Source: Sphingobacteriaceae bacterium UBA2059 (GTDB lineage: Bacteria > Bacteroidota > Bacteroidia > Sphingobacteriales > Sphingobacteriaceae). Taken from it: 14,943 nucleotides of DNA. Of the stretch, positions 7,244 through 14,929 are shown piece after piece. Every line of letters starts with the position of its first letter. Position 1 is the first letter of the stretch. The stretch lies in the NCBI GenBank assembly GCA_002332615.1, contig DDAL01000024.1:192031-206973 (forward strand), written 5' to 3'. The notes beneath the pieces are model-generated. The model saw only the letters and a list, made by a program, of their open reading frames with translations. It did not search any database and had not been told where the DNA came from. A program made the translations under genes and the position numbers.

Positions 7244-7885
7244 ATGATGAAAAAATATTTGCACCTGACGGCCTTAATTCTGTTTGCTTCTATAAGTGCT
7301 TTGGCACAAAATACGTCCAAAGCCGACGCAATACTCGCCAGTCTTAACAAACAATATGCAGGCAGTAACGTAATAAAAGCCGACTTTAAGTATACGCTTA
7401 AACCGAAGGCTGCCGGTACAGCACAAAGCACGACCGGTACTATCTACGCCCAGCCTAAAACCAACAGCTTCAAACTCATTACCAAAGCGCAGGATATAAT
7501 AAGCAACGGAAAGCAGCAATGGACCTATTTGAAGGAGGAGGACGAAGTACAGCTTAGCAATGCCGGCAACAGTGCCGATGATATCAACCCGGCGCAGCTC
7601 TTTAACTTCAACAAAAATACTTATATCCGTAAATATGCCGGGTTGCAGGGCGGCCGTCATGTTGTAGACCTTCAGCCCCTAAGCAAGAAAGGCAATCTGG
7701 TGCGCATACGTTTGTTTGTTGATAAAACCGCTACTGCTTTAAACTCCGCCGTTATAACCGATAAAAGCGGAAATACGCATCAGTATACTATAAGCAATTT
7801 TAACGCAAATTATAAGGCGCCGCAGGGCTTGTTTAATTTCGATACTAAAAAGCATCCGGGAGTAGAACTGGTAGACCTGCGTTAA
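7244..7885 (+). CDS. lolA: LolA-family outer-membrane lipoprotein carrier protein
   Basis: LolA is the periplasmic chaperone that takes lipoproteins from the LolCDE transporter and carries them to the outer membrane. The protein opens with a clear signal peptide (MMKKYLHLTALILFASIS) and an A-L-A|Q cleavage site after residue 21. The mature part follows the LolA pattern of antiparallel strands: IKADFKYTL, QDIISNGKQQWTYL and EVQLSNAG, then an F-N-F-D...PGVELVDLR ending typical of the family. The start is the tandem ATG at 7244/7247, giving 212-213 aa; an in-frame TTG further upstream would put extra residues before the signal peptide. It sits just after ftsK, the same order as ftsK-lolA in gammaproteobacteria. 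The next gene begins at the base after its stop. Confidence 0.88.
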   Translation: MMKKYLHLTALILFASISALAQNTSKADAILASLNKQYAGSNVIKADFKYTLKPKAAGTAQSTTGTIYAQPKTNSFKLITKAQDIISNGKQQWTYLKEEDEVQLSNAGNSADDINPAQLFNFNKNTYIRKYAGLQGGRHVVDLQPLSKKGNLVRIRLFVDKTATALNSAVITDKSGNTHQYTISNFNANYKAPQGLFNFDTKKHPGVELVDLR

Positions 7886-8161
7886 ATGGCACTTACCTAC
7901 ACCCAAAGTACCCTCGAAAAGCTTGAAGCTATCTTTAAAACACTAGGCTACTCCGTAAGAATCGAAAAGGGTAACTTTAAAACAGCTGCCTGCCTGCTGC
8001 AAAGCAGCAAGGTTATTGTCGTAAACAAATACTCAAGCCTGGAAAGTCGCATCAACGCACTTGCAGGTCTGCTGAAACAAAGCAATTTGGAAGAGAAATT
8101 ACTGGATGACAAACAAAAAGCTTTTGTTAACCATTTAAAACAGACAAGACTGCAATTGTGA
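7886..8161 (+). CDS. Conserved small protein of unknown function (91 aa)
   Basis: I cannot name this gene. It encodes a small soluble protein without a signal peptide or membrane segment. It has a predicted helix (residues 5-21), a beta-rich middle (YSVRIEKGNFKTAACLLQSSKVIVVNKYSS, about 22-51) with the notable V-I-V-V-N-K strand, and helical Leu/Lys-rich remainder (about 52-91). Its ATG immediately follows the lolA stop, and its own TGA overlaps the GTG start of the next gene (GTGA). It is therefore locked into the lolA-phosphodiesterase operon and almost certainly translated. I recall similar small proteins next to the same metallo-hydrolase in other Bacteroidota, but that is memory and not a search. 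Confidence 0.8.
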   Translation: MALTYTQSTLEKLEAIFKTLGYSVRIEKGNFKTAACLLQSSKVIVVNKYSSLESRINALAGLLKQSNLEEKLLDDKQKAFVNHLKQTRLQL

Positions 8162-8919
8162 AAATTACTTTTTTAGGTACCGGAACTTCGCAGGGAATAC
8201 CAGTTATAGGTTGCCGGTGCCCGGTATGTACTTCTTCTGACGCGCGCGATAACAGGCTGCGCTCCTCTGTACTCGTAGAAACGCAGGGTATGTCGGTACT
8301 TATTGACTGCGGGCCCGATTTCAGATACCAGATGCTACGCGAAAAAGTAAGCAGGCTCGATGCAATTCTTTTCACTCATGAACACAAAGACCACATTGCC
8401 GGTCTGGATGATGTAAGAGCATTTAACTACATGCAGGGGAGGGGAATGGATGTTTATGCCCTGCCACGGGTGCAAGAAGCTTTAAAGCGTGAGTTTCACT
8501 ATGCTTTTATGAAGGAAAAATACCCGGGCGTACCACTCATTAATCTGCACGACATCAGCACGCGGCCTTTTCAACTTGGAGACCTCGCCATAGTGCCCAT
8601 AGAAGTAATGCATTACCGCCTGCCCATATTGGGCTTTCGTATAGGCGGCTTTACCTATATAACCGACGCCAAAACCATTGCTCCGCCTGAGGTTGAAAAG
8701 ATAAAAGGCTCGCAAGTACTGGTGCTTAACGCCCTTCAGCAGGGATCGCATATTTCTCATTTTACCCTGTCGGAAGCTATTGCTTTTTCCCGCCAGGTAA
8801 ACGTTCCGCACACCTATCTTACTCACGTAGGCCACAATATGGGCCTTCATCAGGAAGTATCAGCCATGTTGCCTCCGGGAGTTTCCTTCGCCTACGATGG
8901 CCTGAAGATTGAAGTATAG
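8158..8919 (+). CDS. PhnP-like metallo-beta-lactamase-fold phosphodiesterase
   Basis: This 253-aa MBL-fold hydrolase has the full dinuclear metal site: H74-x-H76-x-D78-H79, H152, D170 and H223. It also carries C19-x-C21-x2-C24 together with H226, matching the extra structural zinc site of PhnP, the phosphoribosyl cyclic phosphate phosphodiesterase of the C-P lyase pathway. The beginning MKITFLGTGTSQGIP is the standard MBL first strand. No other phn genes are visible, so the true substrate is probably a different phosphodiester or cyclic phosphate. The start is a GTG overlapping the previous stop by 4 bases; no ATG fits the family N-terminus. A 6-bp hairpin (8916-8921 with 8929-8934) spans the stop and is followed by a T-rich stretch. 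Confidence 0.88.
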   Translation: MKITFLGTGTSQGIPVIGCRCPVCTSSDARDNRLRSSVLVETQGMSVLIDCGPDFRYQMLREKVSRLDAILFTHEHKDHIAGLDDVRAFNYMQGRGMDVYALPRVQEALKREFHYAFMKEKYPGVPLINLHDISTRPFQLGDLAIVPIEVMHYRLPILGFRIGGFTYITDAKTIAPPEVEKIKGSQVLVLNALQQGSHISHFTLSEAIAFSRQVNVPHTYLTHVGHNMGLHQEVSAMLPPGVSFAYDGLKIEV

Positions 8920-8946
8920 CTCAATTTCAGCTATTTATATTTCTTA
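8916..8946 (+). terminator. Weak candidate terminator after the phosphodiesterase gene
   Basis: ATAGCT (8916-8921) pairs with AGCTAT (8929-8934) around a 7-base loop, and TTATATTTCTTA follows. The stem is short and AT-rich, so it would be an inefficient intrinsic terminator. Its position at the gene end, before the efflux cassette, supports a transcript boundary here. Confidence 0.25.
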
Positions 8947-8975
8947 TCCGGTATATAAGCCTTATTTTTACAGCA

Positions 8976-9359
8976 GTGAAAAGAATTTTATCCATATTCT
9001 TTTTGGTGTGTTACCTGCAAGGCCACACCGGGCTTGGCCAGCTTATGGGCCTTCCTTTGCTTATAGACCATTATCAGGAACATAAAGAAGCCGACAAGGC
9101 CATTAGCTTTTTGTCCTTCCTCAAAATGCATTATGCAGGGGAGCATCCCTTGGACGGGCATCCCCAAAAAGATATGCGTCTGCCGTTTAAAGCTTCTGCT
9201 GATACCGGTTCGGCCAGCTGCTTGTTTGCCCTGCCACTCAACTACAGTTATATTTACGTACGCTGTATGCCCTTAGACGGAGCTTTGTGCTTCTATTATA
9301 ATGCAGGCAAAGATCACTACGCCGTTCAATCCATATGGCAGCCACCCAAGCTTGCCTGA
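8976..9359 (+). CDS. Small secreted His-rich protein of a metal-efflux cassette
   Basis: This 127-aa protein starts with a signal peptide (MKRILSIFFLVCYLQGHTGLG, probable cleavage before Q22) and so is exported. The mature part has six histidines, five of them in two clusters (D-H32-Y-Q-E-H36-K and H52-Y-A-G-E-H57...H62), and three cysteines (C82, C97, C105). This gives it an obvious potential to bind metal. I recall small Bacteroidota proteins with the same L-I-x-H-Y-x-E-H / F-L-x-x-H-Y / L-P-F-K pattern directly before CzcA-type pumps, but no function is assigned to them that I know of. The start is a GTG at 8976; the next in-frame ATG would remove the signal peptide. The pump gene begins 80 bases downstream. 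A metal sensor, sponge or delivery protein for the pump is inference. Confidence 0.7.
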   Translation: MKRILSIFFLVCYLQGHTGLGQLMGLPLLIDHYQEHKEADKAISFLSFLKMHYAGEHPLDGHPQKDMRLPFKASADTGSASCLFALPLNYSYIYVRCMPLDGALCFYYNAGKDHYAVQSIWQPPKLA

Positions 9360-9401
9360 TAGCCGCTCCTCTTTTCTCATTTCTACTTATCAACCTTTAG
9401 T

Positions 9402-9423
9402 GAAAGCATGCTTAGCTGCTTTC
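9402..9423 (+). repeat. Hairpin / palindrome before the pump gene
   Basis: GAAAGCA (9402-9408) pairs with TGCTTTC (9417-9423) around an 8-base loop, ending 16 bases before the pump ATG. Overlapping it, AAGCATGCTT (9404-9413) is a perfect 10-base palindrome that could be a repressor site. The two structures exclude each other. It might tune expression of the pump relative to the small protein; nothing in the sequence proves this. Confidence 0.3.
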
Positions 9424-9439
9424 CTTAATACTTATTTAA

Positions 9440-12400
9440 ATGTTAAACAGAATAATTGAGTTTTCAATTAAGAATAAACTTATTATAGGCTTGTTTGTGC
9501 TGGCCCTTATAGGCTATGGTGCCTACGAAATAAAGCAATTGCCTATTGATGCCGTGCCTGATATTACCAACAATCAGGTACAGGTTATTACAAGCTCGCC
9601 CTCGCTTGGGGCTCCCGACATTGAACGACTGGTTACCTTTCCTATAGAGCAGGCCAATACCAATATCAAAGGACTAAAAGAAATTCGCAGCTTCTCGCGC
9701 TTCGGGCTCTCGGTTGTCACCCTTGTTTTTGATGATGATATTGACGTGTACTGGGCCCGCCAGCAAGTGGCCGAACGCCTGCAAATGGTTAAAGAGTCTA
9801 TTCCTCCGGAGTTTGGCCTGCCCGAAATTGCTCCGCTCACCACCGGTCTGGGCGAAATTTACCAGTATGTGGTAAGGCCCAAAAAAGGCTACGAGCATAA
9901 ATTTACACCTACCGAACTGCGCACTATACAGGACTGGATTGTGCGAAGGCAGCTACTGGGGGTAAAAGGCGTGGCCGATGTAGCGAGCTTTGGCGGCAAC
10001 CTTAAGCAATACGAAGTTGCGGTAGACCCGGGCCGGCTGCAGGCCACCGGAGCCAACATGAAAGAAGTGTTTGAAGCCCTGCAAAATAACAATCAGAACA
10101 CCGGCGGAGCCTATATAGAAAAGGGACCGTCTGTACTGTTTATACGCAGCGAAGGACTTATAGACAGCCTGAAAGATATTGAAAACATAGTGGTTAAAAA
10201 CCTGCCCGATGGTACACCGCTGCTCATACGCAACCTGGCACAAGTAGGCTATGGCAGCGCTACCCGCTACGGCGCCATGACGTATAACGGCGAGGGCGAG
10301 GTTGCCGGAGCCGTTGTAATGATGCTAAAGGGCGATAACAGCAACGTGGTAATCAGAAACGTAAAGGATCGCATTGAGCAAATTAAGAAAACACTGCCCG
10401 AAGGAGTAGTGATCGACCCTTTTCTCGACCGTACCAAAATGGTCAATAACTCGATATCAACGGTTACAACCAATCTGCTCGAGGGGGCGCTCATCGTCAT
10501 CTTTGTGCTGGTATTCTTCCTCGGAAATCTGCGTGCAGGCCTTTTAGTAGCCTCAGTGATACCGCTTTCCATGCTTTTTGCCATCATTATGATGAACATT
10601 TTTGGTGTAAGCGGCAATTTGATGAGCCTTGGCGCTCTAGACTTCGGACTAATTGTAGACGGCGCGGTGATCATTGTCGAGGCTGTAATGCACCGCCTTA
10701 CTCGTAACCAGCAGTTCAGCAGCCTTACCAGGTTAAGTCAGAAAGAAATGGATACGGCCGTAGCAGCTTCGTCCGGCAAGATGATGAACAGCGCCGTATT
10801 CGGACAAATCATTATCCTTATTGTCTACCTGCCCATTTTTACCTTCGAAGGTATAGAAGGAAAAATGTTTATGCCGATGGCTCAAACCGTAGCATTTGCC
10901 TTGATTGGGGCCTTTTTCCTGTCGCTCACCTATATACCCATGATGAGCTCCCTGGTGCTTTCCAGGCAAATTAAGGAAGATAAAAACATGTCGGAACGGT
11001 TGATGGACAGGCTTGAGCATCTTTATGAGCGCTCGCTGAACAGGGCTCTTACTTATAAGAGAACCATATTAACAGGTATGGCTGTGTTGTTTGCCATTGC
11101 CCTCTTCATTTTCAGCACGCTGGGGGGCGAGTTTATCCCCTCTCTGCCCGAAGGGGACTTCGCCGTAGATACCAGGGTGCTGCCTGGCAGTAACCTTAAA
11201 ACGTCTGTTGAGGCAGTGCTTAAAAGCGAAAAGATATTGCTAGAGCGTTTTCCCGAAGTGGAAAAAGTGGTTGGAAAAACCGGAAGCAGCGAAATTCCTA
11301 CCGATCCGATGGCTATTGATGCCAGCGATATGATGGTGATCCTGAAGCCGCGAAAAGAATGGACAACAGCTAAAACTTACAACGAACTTATGGAAAAGAT
11401 GGGTGTTGCCCTCGAGGAAGTGGTAGGGGTAACCTACGGCTTTCAATACCCCGTTGCCATGCGCTTCAATGAGCTCATGACCGGAGCAAGGCAGGATGTA
11501 GTATGTAAACTATTTGGCGAAGACCTCGATACGCTGGAGCTTTATGCCAGCAAACTTAATTCTATTGTGAACACGGTGGATGGCGCCCGCGATCTTTATG
11601 TAGAGCCCATTGCGGGGCTTCCGCAAATTGTGGTTAAGTACAGGCGCGAGGCTATAGCACGCTACGGCCTTACCATAAGCGATGTGAACAAAATGGTTAA
11701 TACTGCTTTTGCCGGACAGCCCGCCGGGATGGTCTACGAAGGCGAAAAACGCTTCGAGGTAGTGGTAAGACTCCCCGGAGGGCAGCGCCAGAGGCTGGAA
11801 GATGTTCAAAACCTTTTAATTCCGCTGCCGGGGGGGCTTAACATACCCTTGAGTGCCCTTGCCGCTGTTGATATTGTAAACGGCCCTAACCAGATACAGC
11901 GCGAAAATGCCCAGCGACGAGTGGTTGTAGGGTTTAATGTGCGCGACCGCGATATCCAGACGGTGGTAAAGGAAGTGCAAAGCAAGGCCGAGGCACGGCT
12001 CCAACTTCCTCCGGGCTATTATATACATTATGGTGGCGCTTTCGAAAACCTCAATGCTGCCCGTGATCGTTTGAGCATTGCCGTGCCGGTAGCCCTGCTG
12101 CTCATTTTTATCTTACTCTATTTCGCCTTTGGCTCGGTAAAGTACGGACTCATTATCTTTACCGCTATTCCTCTCTCGGCCATAGGCGGCATCCTGGGTC
12201 TTGCCGCACGGGGCATGCCTTTTAGTATATCTGCCGGCATTGGTTTTATTGCCTTATTTGGTGTATCGGTACTAAATGGCATTGTGCTGGTGGCCGAGTT
12301 TAACCGCCAGAAGCAGGAAGGCAGTACGCAGCTGAAAGATAAGGTTATTCGCGGTGCCAAAACCCGCCTGCGGCCTGTACTCATGACGGCCTGTGTGGCT

Positions 12401-13786
12401 GCGCTGGGCTTTTTGCCTATGGCACTCAGCAATGGTGAGGGCGCCGAAGTGCAAAGGCCGCTGGCAACGGTAGTTATCGGCGGCCTGCTGCTGGCTACCT
12501 TTCTTACTCTGTTTGTACTGCCTGTGCTGTACATTTTTGTAGAAAATGGGTTCTCTTTCAAAAAGAAGGCACCTGCAGCGGTACTCGTGGCCGTACTGCT
12601 TTTGTTAGCGCCTGCTGCCGGGGCTCAAAATCCCATAGGCTTGCAACAGGCAATTGAAATTGCACTAAAGAACAATGAGAGTTTGCGCAGCGAACGCTTG
12701 CGAACAGCTTACCTTAAGCACCGCCAGGGGATGGGGGCAGACATTCCGCAAACAAGCGTTGAAATAGGTTACGGACAGATAAACAGCAACAGACGCGATA
12801 ATAGCTTCACCATAGGGCAAAGCATTAAATTTCCTACCGTTTACGCCCGACAGAAAGATGTACTTACAGCCGAATGGCACTCGGGCATGCTGGGATTGAC
12901 TTTAAAGGAAAACGAACTGGAAAAACAGCTCAGTACAGTCTATTACCAATGGCTGTATTTGCTTCAGAAAGAAGCCTTGCTCCTGGAGAGCGACAGCATT
13001 TACAGCGCTTTCCAGAGCAAAGCTGCCCTGCGCTTTGAAAAAGGGGAAAGCAATGTGCTTGAAAAAGCTACTGCCGAAACTCAGAAAGATCAAATTGCCA
13101 GACAGCTGGCCGAAACCCGCACCGACTTGCAAACCGTAAAACTTCAGTTTGCTCTGCTCATCAATACTGATACACCTTATTGCCCCAAGCCGGAAGAGGC
13201 GCGGTTGCCGGCTCCTCATCTGGCAGATACCGCTTCCCTTAGCCTGCACCCGGCTTTGCGGCAGGCAAGCTATCAGCTAAAGATAAGCGATGCCCGCTTA
13301 AAGCTCGAAAAGGCCAGAATGCTCCCCGACCTGCTTGCTTCGTATTCCAACATGAGCATGAAAGAGCTTCAGGCTGCCAACCCTCAGGCTCCTGCAGGCA
13401 GGCGCTTTCATTCCTTCCAGGCAGGCCTGGGTATTCCCTTGTTTACAACAGCTCAAAGAGCTTCGGTGCGGGCAGCCAAAGCCGACCGGCAGCTGTCTGA
13501 AAGTCTGTATCTTCAAAGCCGCCTGCAGCTCAGCTCCAGCCTTCTGCAGGCGCGCCTAGCCTTCGCCAGGCAAAGTACAAGCCTTGCCTTTATTGAAACG
13601 AAGGCTTTGAAAAATGCTGAGCTTATAGTCAATACGGCCAATGCCCAGTTTGCCGTTGGCGAAATAAATTACCTTGAGTGGACCCTGCTTGTCAATAATG
13701 CAATAAGCATCAGAACAGACTATATAGATGCCTTGAAAAACTACAACCTCAGTATTATCGAACTCAATGCATTACAAACTAAGTAA
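9440..13786 (+). CDS. CzcA/CusA-type heavy-metal RND pump fused to a TolC-family outer-membrane channel
   Basis: This 1448-aa protein combines two layers of a tripartite efflux system. Residues 1 to ~1036 are an HME-RND pump that drives metal ions out by proton antiport. TM1 is followed by Q-L-P-I-D-A-V-P-D-I-T, two large porter loops flank the central TM bundle, and TM4 carries D401-F-G, D407-G and E414, the acidic triad of CzcA-type transporters for divalent cations rather than CusA. Residues ~1063-1448 are an outer-membrane efflux (OEP/TolC) protein with two helical-hairpin repeats and beta segments near 1123 (FTIGQSIKF) and 1326 (FQAGLGIPLF). Between them lies K1041-K-K, a hydrophobic run and A-G-A|Q at 1062/1063, which looks like an internal signal peptide. 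No stop or start codon separates the halves. The adaptor gene follows after 12 bases. Such fusions are known in Bacteroidota annotation. Confidence 0.95.
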   Translation: MLNRIIEFSIKNKLIIGLFVLALIGYGAYEIKQLPIDAVPDITNNQVQVITSSPSLGAPDIERLVTFPIEQANTNIKGLKEIRSFSRFGLSVVTLVFDDDIDVYWARQQVAERLQMVKESIPPEFGLPEIAPLTTGLGEIYQYVVRPKKGYEHKFTPTELRTIQDWIVRRQLLGVKGVADVASFGGNLKQYEVAVDPGRLQATGANMKEVFEALQNNNQNTGGAYIEKGPSVLFIRSEGLIDSLKDIENIVVKNLPDGTPLLIRNLAQVGYGSATRYGAMTYNGEGEVAGAVVMMLKGDNSNVVIRNVKDRIEQIKKTLPEGVVIDPFLDRTKMVNNSISTVTTNLLEGALIVIFVLVFFLGNLRAGLLVASVIPLSMLFAIIMMNIFGVSGNLMSLGALDFGLIVDGAVIIVEAVMHRLTRNQQFSSLTRLSQKEMDTAVAASSGKMMNSAVFGQIIILIVYLPIFTFEGIEGKMFMPMAQTVAFALIGAFFLSLTYIPMMSSLVLSRQIKEDKNMSERLMDRLEHLYERSLNRALTYKRTILTGMAVLFAIALFIFSTLGGEFIPSLPEGDFAVDTRVLPGSNLKTSVEAVLKSEKILLERFPEVEKVVGKTGSSEIPTDPMAIDASDMMVILKPRKEWTTAKTYNELMEKMGVALEEVVGVTYGFQYPVAMRFNELMTGARQDVVCKLFGEDLDTLELYASKLNSIVNTVDGARDLYVEPIAGLPQIVVKYRREAIARYGLTISDVNKMVNTAFAGQPAGMVYEGEKRFEVVVRLPGGQRQRLEDVQNLLIPLPGGLNIPLSALAAVDIVNGPNQIQRENAQRRVVVGFNVRDRDIQTVVKEVQSKAEARLQLPPGYYIHYGGAFENLNAARDRLSIAVPVALLLIFILLYFAFGSVKYGLIIFTAIPLSAIGGILGLAARGMPFSISAGIGFIALFGVSVLNGIVLVAEFNRQKQEGSTQLKDKVIRGAKTRLRPVLMTACVAALGFLPMALSNGEGAEVQRPLATVVIGGLLLATFLTLFVLPVLYIFVENGFSFKKKAPAAVLVAVLLLLAPAAGAQNPIGLQQAIEIALKNNESLRSERLRTAYLKHRQGMGADIPQTSVEIGYGQINSNRRDNSFTIGQSIKFPTVYARQKDVLTAEWHSGMLGLTLKENELEKQLSTVYYQWLYLLQKEALLLESDSIYSAFQSKAALRFEKGESNVLEKATAETQKDQIARQLAETRTDLQTVKLQFALLINTDTPYCPKPEEARLPAPHLADTASLSLHPALRQASYQLKISDARLKLEKARMLPDLLASYSNMSMKELQAANPQAPAGRRFHSFQAGLGIPLFTTAQRASVRAAKADRQLSESLYLQSRLQLSSSLLQARLAFARQSTSLAFIETKALKNAELIVNTANAQFAVGEINYLEWTLLVNNAISIRTDYIDALKNYNLSIIELNALQTK
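12560..12625 (+). other. Internal signal-peptide-like segment at the pump-channel junction
   Basis: Residues 1041-1062 of the fusion protein have the n-, h- and c-regions of a Sec signal peptide: three lysines, a hydrophobic stretch of about 14 residues (A-A-V-L-V-A-V-L-L-L-L-A), then P-A-A-G-A before Q1063. RND pumps end in the cytoplasm after TM12. The lysines would therefore stay inside and the segment would cross outward, placing the channel part in the periplasm. Cleavage after A1062 by signal peptidase I would free an ordinary ~386-aa TolC-type protein. The segment is seen directly; the cleavage is inferred. Confidence 0.65.
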
Positions 13787-13798
13787 TACCCCGTATAT

Positions 13799-14929
13799 AT
13801 GAAACGCTCTTATATCCTTATAACAACTCTCATACTGGCTGCATGTTCCCAGTCTGCCCCCGAAAATACAAGAGGCGAACAGGCCGCTACGGCCACACGC
13901 GTCGAACTTAGTGATGCCCAGATTAAGAATGCAGGCATCAAACTGGCTAAGCCCCGGGTGCAAACCATTTCGCCAACCATCAGGCTCAACGGGCTCATTG
14001 CTGTGCCGCCGCAAAATACGGTATCGGTCAATGTGCCTTTGGGGGGCTATGTGCAAAGCAACCGCCTGATGCCTGGTATGTACATCAGCAAAGGAGCCGT
14101 AATGGCTGTAATTCAAGACTCCCAGTACATACAGCTTCAGCAAGACTATCTCACTGCCCGGGCCCAGATTGGCTTTGCCGAAGCTGAATATCTGCGCCAG
14201 CGAGATCTTAATCAAAGCAAAGCCAGCAGCGACAAAGTGTATCAGCAGGCCAGAGTAAATTTCGAGTCGCAGCGTATCCTGCTGAAATCACTGGCCGAAA
14301 AGTTAAAGCTCATTGGTATTGATGCTGCAAAGCTTACCGTTGAGGGCATAAACAGGAGCATTACGCTTAAAGCGCCTATAAGCGGCTATGTTACCGCTGT
14401 AAACGTAAATACCGGCAAGTATGTAAGTCCTACCGATGTATTATACGAACTTGTAAATCCCGCCAGGATCTATCTTACCCTGCAGGTGTTTGAGCGCGAA
14501 ATGCCAAGCCTATTCGTAGGTCAGAAGCTGTTTGCTTATAGCAACAACACGCCCGAAAAAAAGTATATCTGCCGCATTGAATCTGTAAGCCGCGATTTCT
14601 CTGCCGATAAAAGTGTTACAGTCAATGCTTCCTTCGAAAAGTACGATGCTGCCTTAATACCCGGTATGTATATGAATGCCGAGGTTGAACTAAAGAGTAA
14701 GGAAACCCATGTGCTTCCAGAAGAGGCTATCCTTTCTTACGAAAGTAAGCAATATGTGTTTGTAGCCGAAAGCCCGTCGGTATTTAATATGAGTGAAATA
14801 AAAACAGGAGCTACAGAAAATGGTTATACCGAGGTTTTTATCAATCAGGCGGTAAATGCTCAAAGTTCTGTAGTTGTAAAAGGTGCTTATTCCTTGTTAA
14901 TGAAGTTGAAAAATACCGAAGAGGAGTAG
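13799..14929 (+). CDS. Periplasmic adaptor (membrane fusion) lipoprotein of the metal RND pump
   Basis: This is the CzcB/CusB-type adaptor that bridges the inner-membrane pump and the outer-membrane channel. The N-terminus MKRSYILITTLILAAC is a lipoprotein signal with lipobox L-A-A-C, so C16 should be lipidated. The regions in order are: the first half of the barrel-sandwich (about residues 70-107, VSVNVPLGGYV); a helical hairpin (about 108-170, Gln/Ala/Leu-rich) that contacts the channel; the second lipoyl half (KAPISGYVTAVNVNTGKYV, 191-209); the beta-barrel (about 222-300, ending LIPGMYMNAEVEL); and a membrane-proximal domain (to 376). It lacks the Met/His-rich N-terminal metal-binding and C-terminal metal domains seen in some CusB/CzcB proteins. 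The start is the ATG 12 bases after the pump stop, implying one transcript. The gene is complete, ending 14 bases before the window edge. Confidence 0.94.
   Translation: MKRSYILITTLILAACSQSAPENTRGEQAATATRVELSDAQIKNAGIKLAKPRVQTISPTIRLNGLIAVPPQNTVSVNVPLGGYVQSNRLMPGMYISKGAVMAVIQDSQYIQLQQDYLTARAQIGFAEAEYLRQRDLNQSKASSDKVYQQARVNFESQRILLKSLAEKLKLIGIDAAKLTVEGINRSITLKAPISGYVTAVNVNTGKYVSPTDVLYELVNPARIYLTLQVFEREMPSLFVGQKLFAYSNNTPEKKYICRIESVSRDFSADKSVTVNASFEKYDAALIPGMYMNAEVELKSKETHVLPEEAILSYESKQYVFVAESPSVFNMSEIKTGATENGYTEVFINQAVNAQSSVVVKGAYSLLMKLKNTEEE

Noticed and set aside
12118..12561. 147-codon minus-strand frame inside the pump gene
   Set aside because: It is antisense to the last membrane segments of the RND pump, with no start context or domain.
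12539..12640. A frameshift or missing stop joining two separate genes (pump and channel)
   Set aside because: The join is in frame, with no start codon before the lysines, and Bacteroidota are known to carry this fusion, so a sequencing artefact is unlikely.
13772..14215. 147-codon minus-strand frame across the pump-adaptor junction
   Set aside because: It overlaps two strongly supported genes and carries no recognisable domain.
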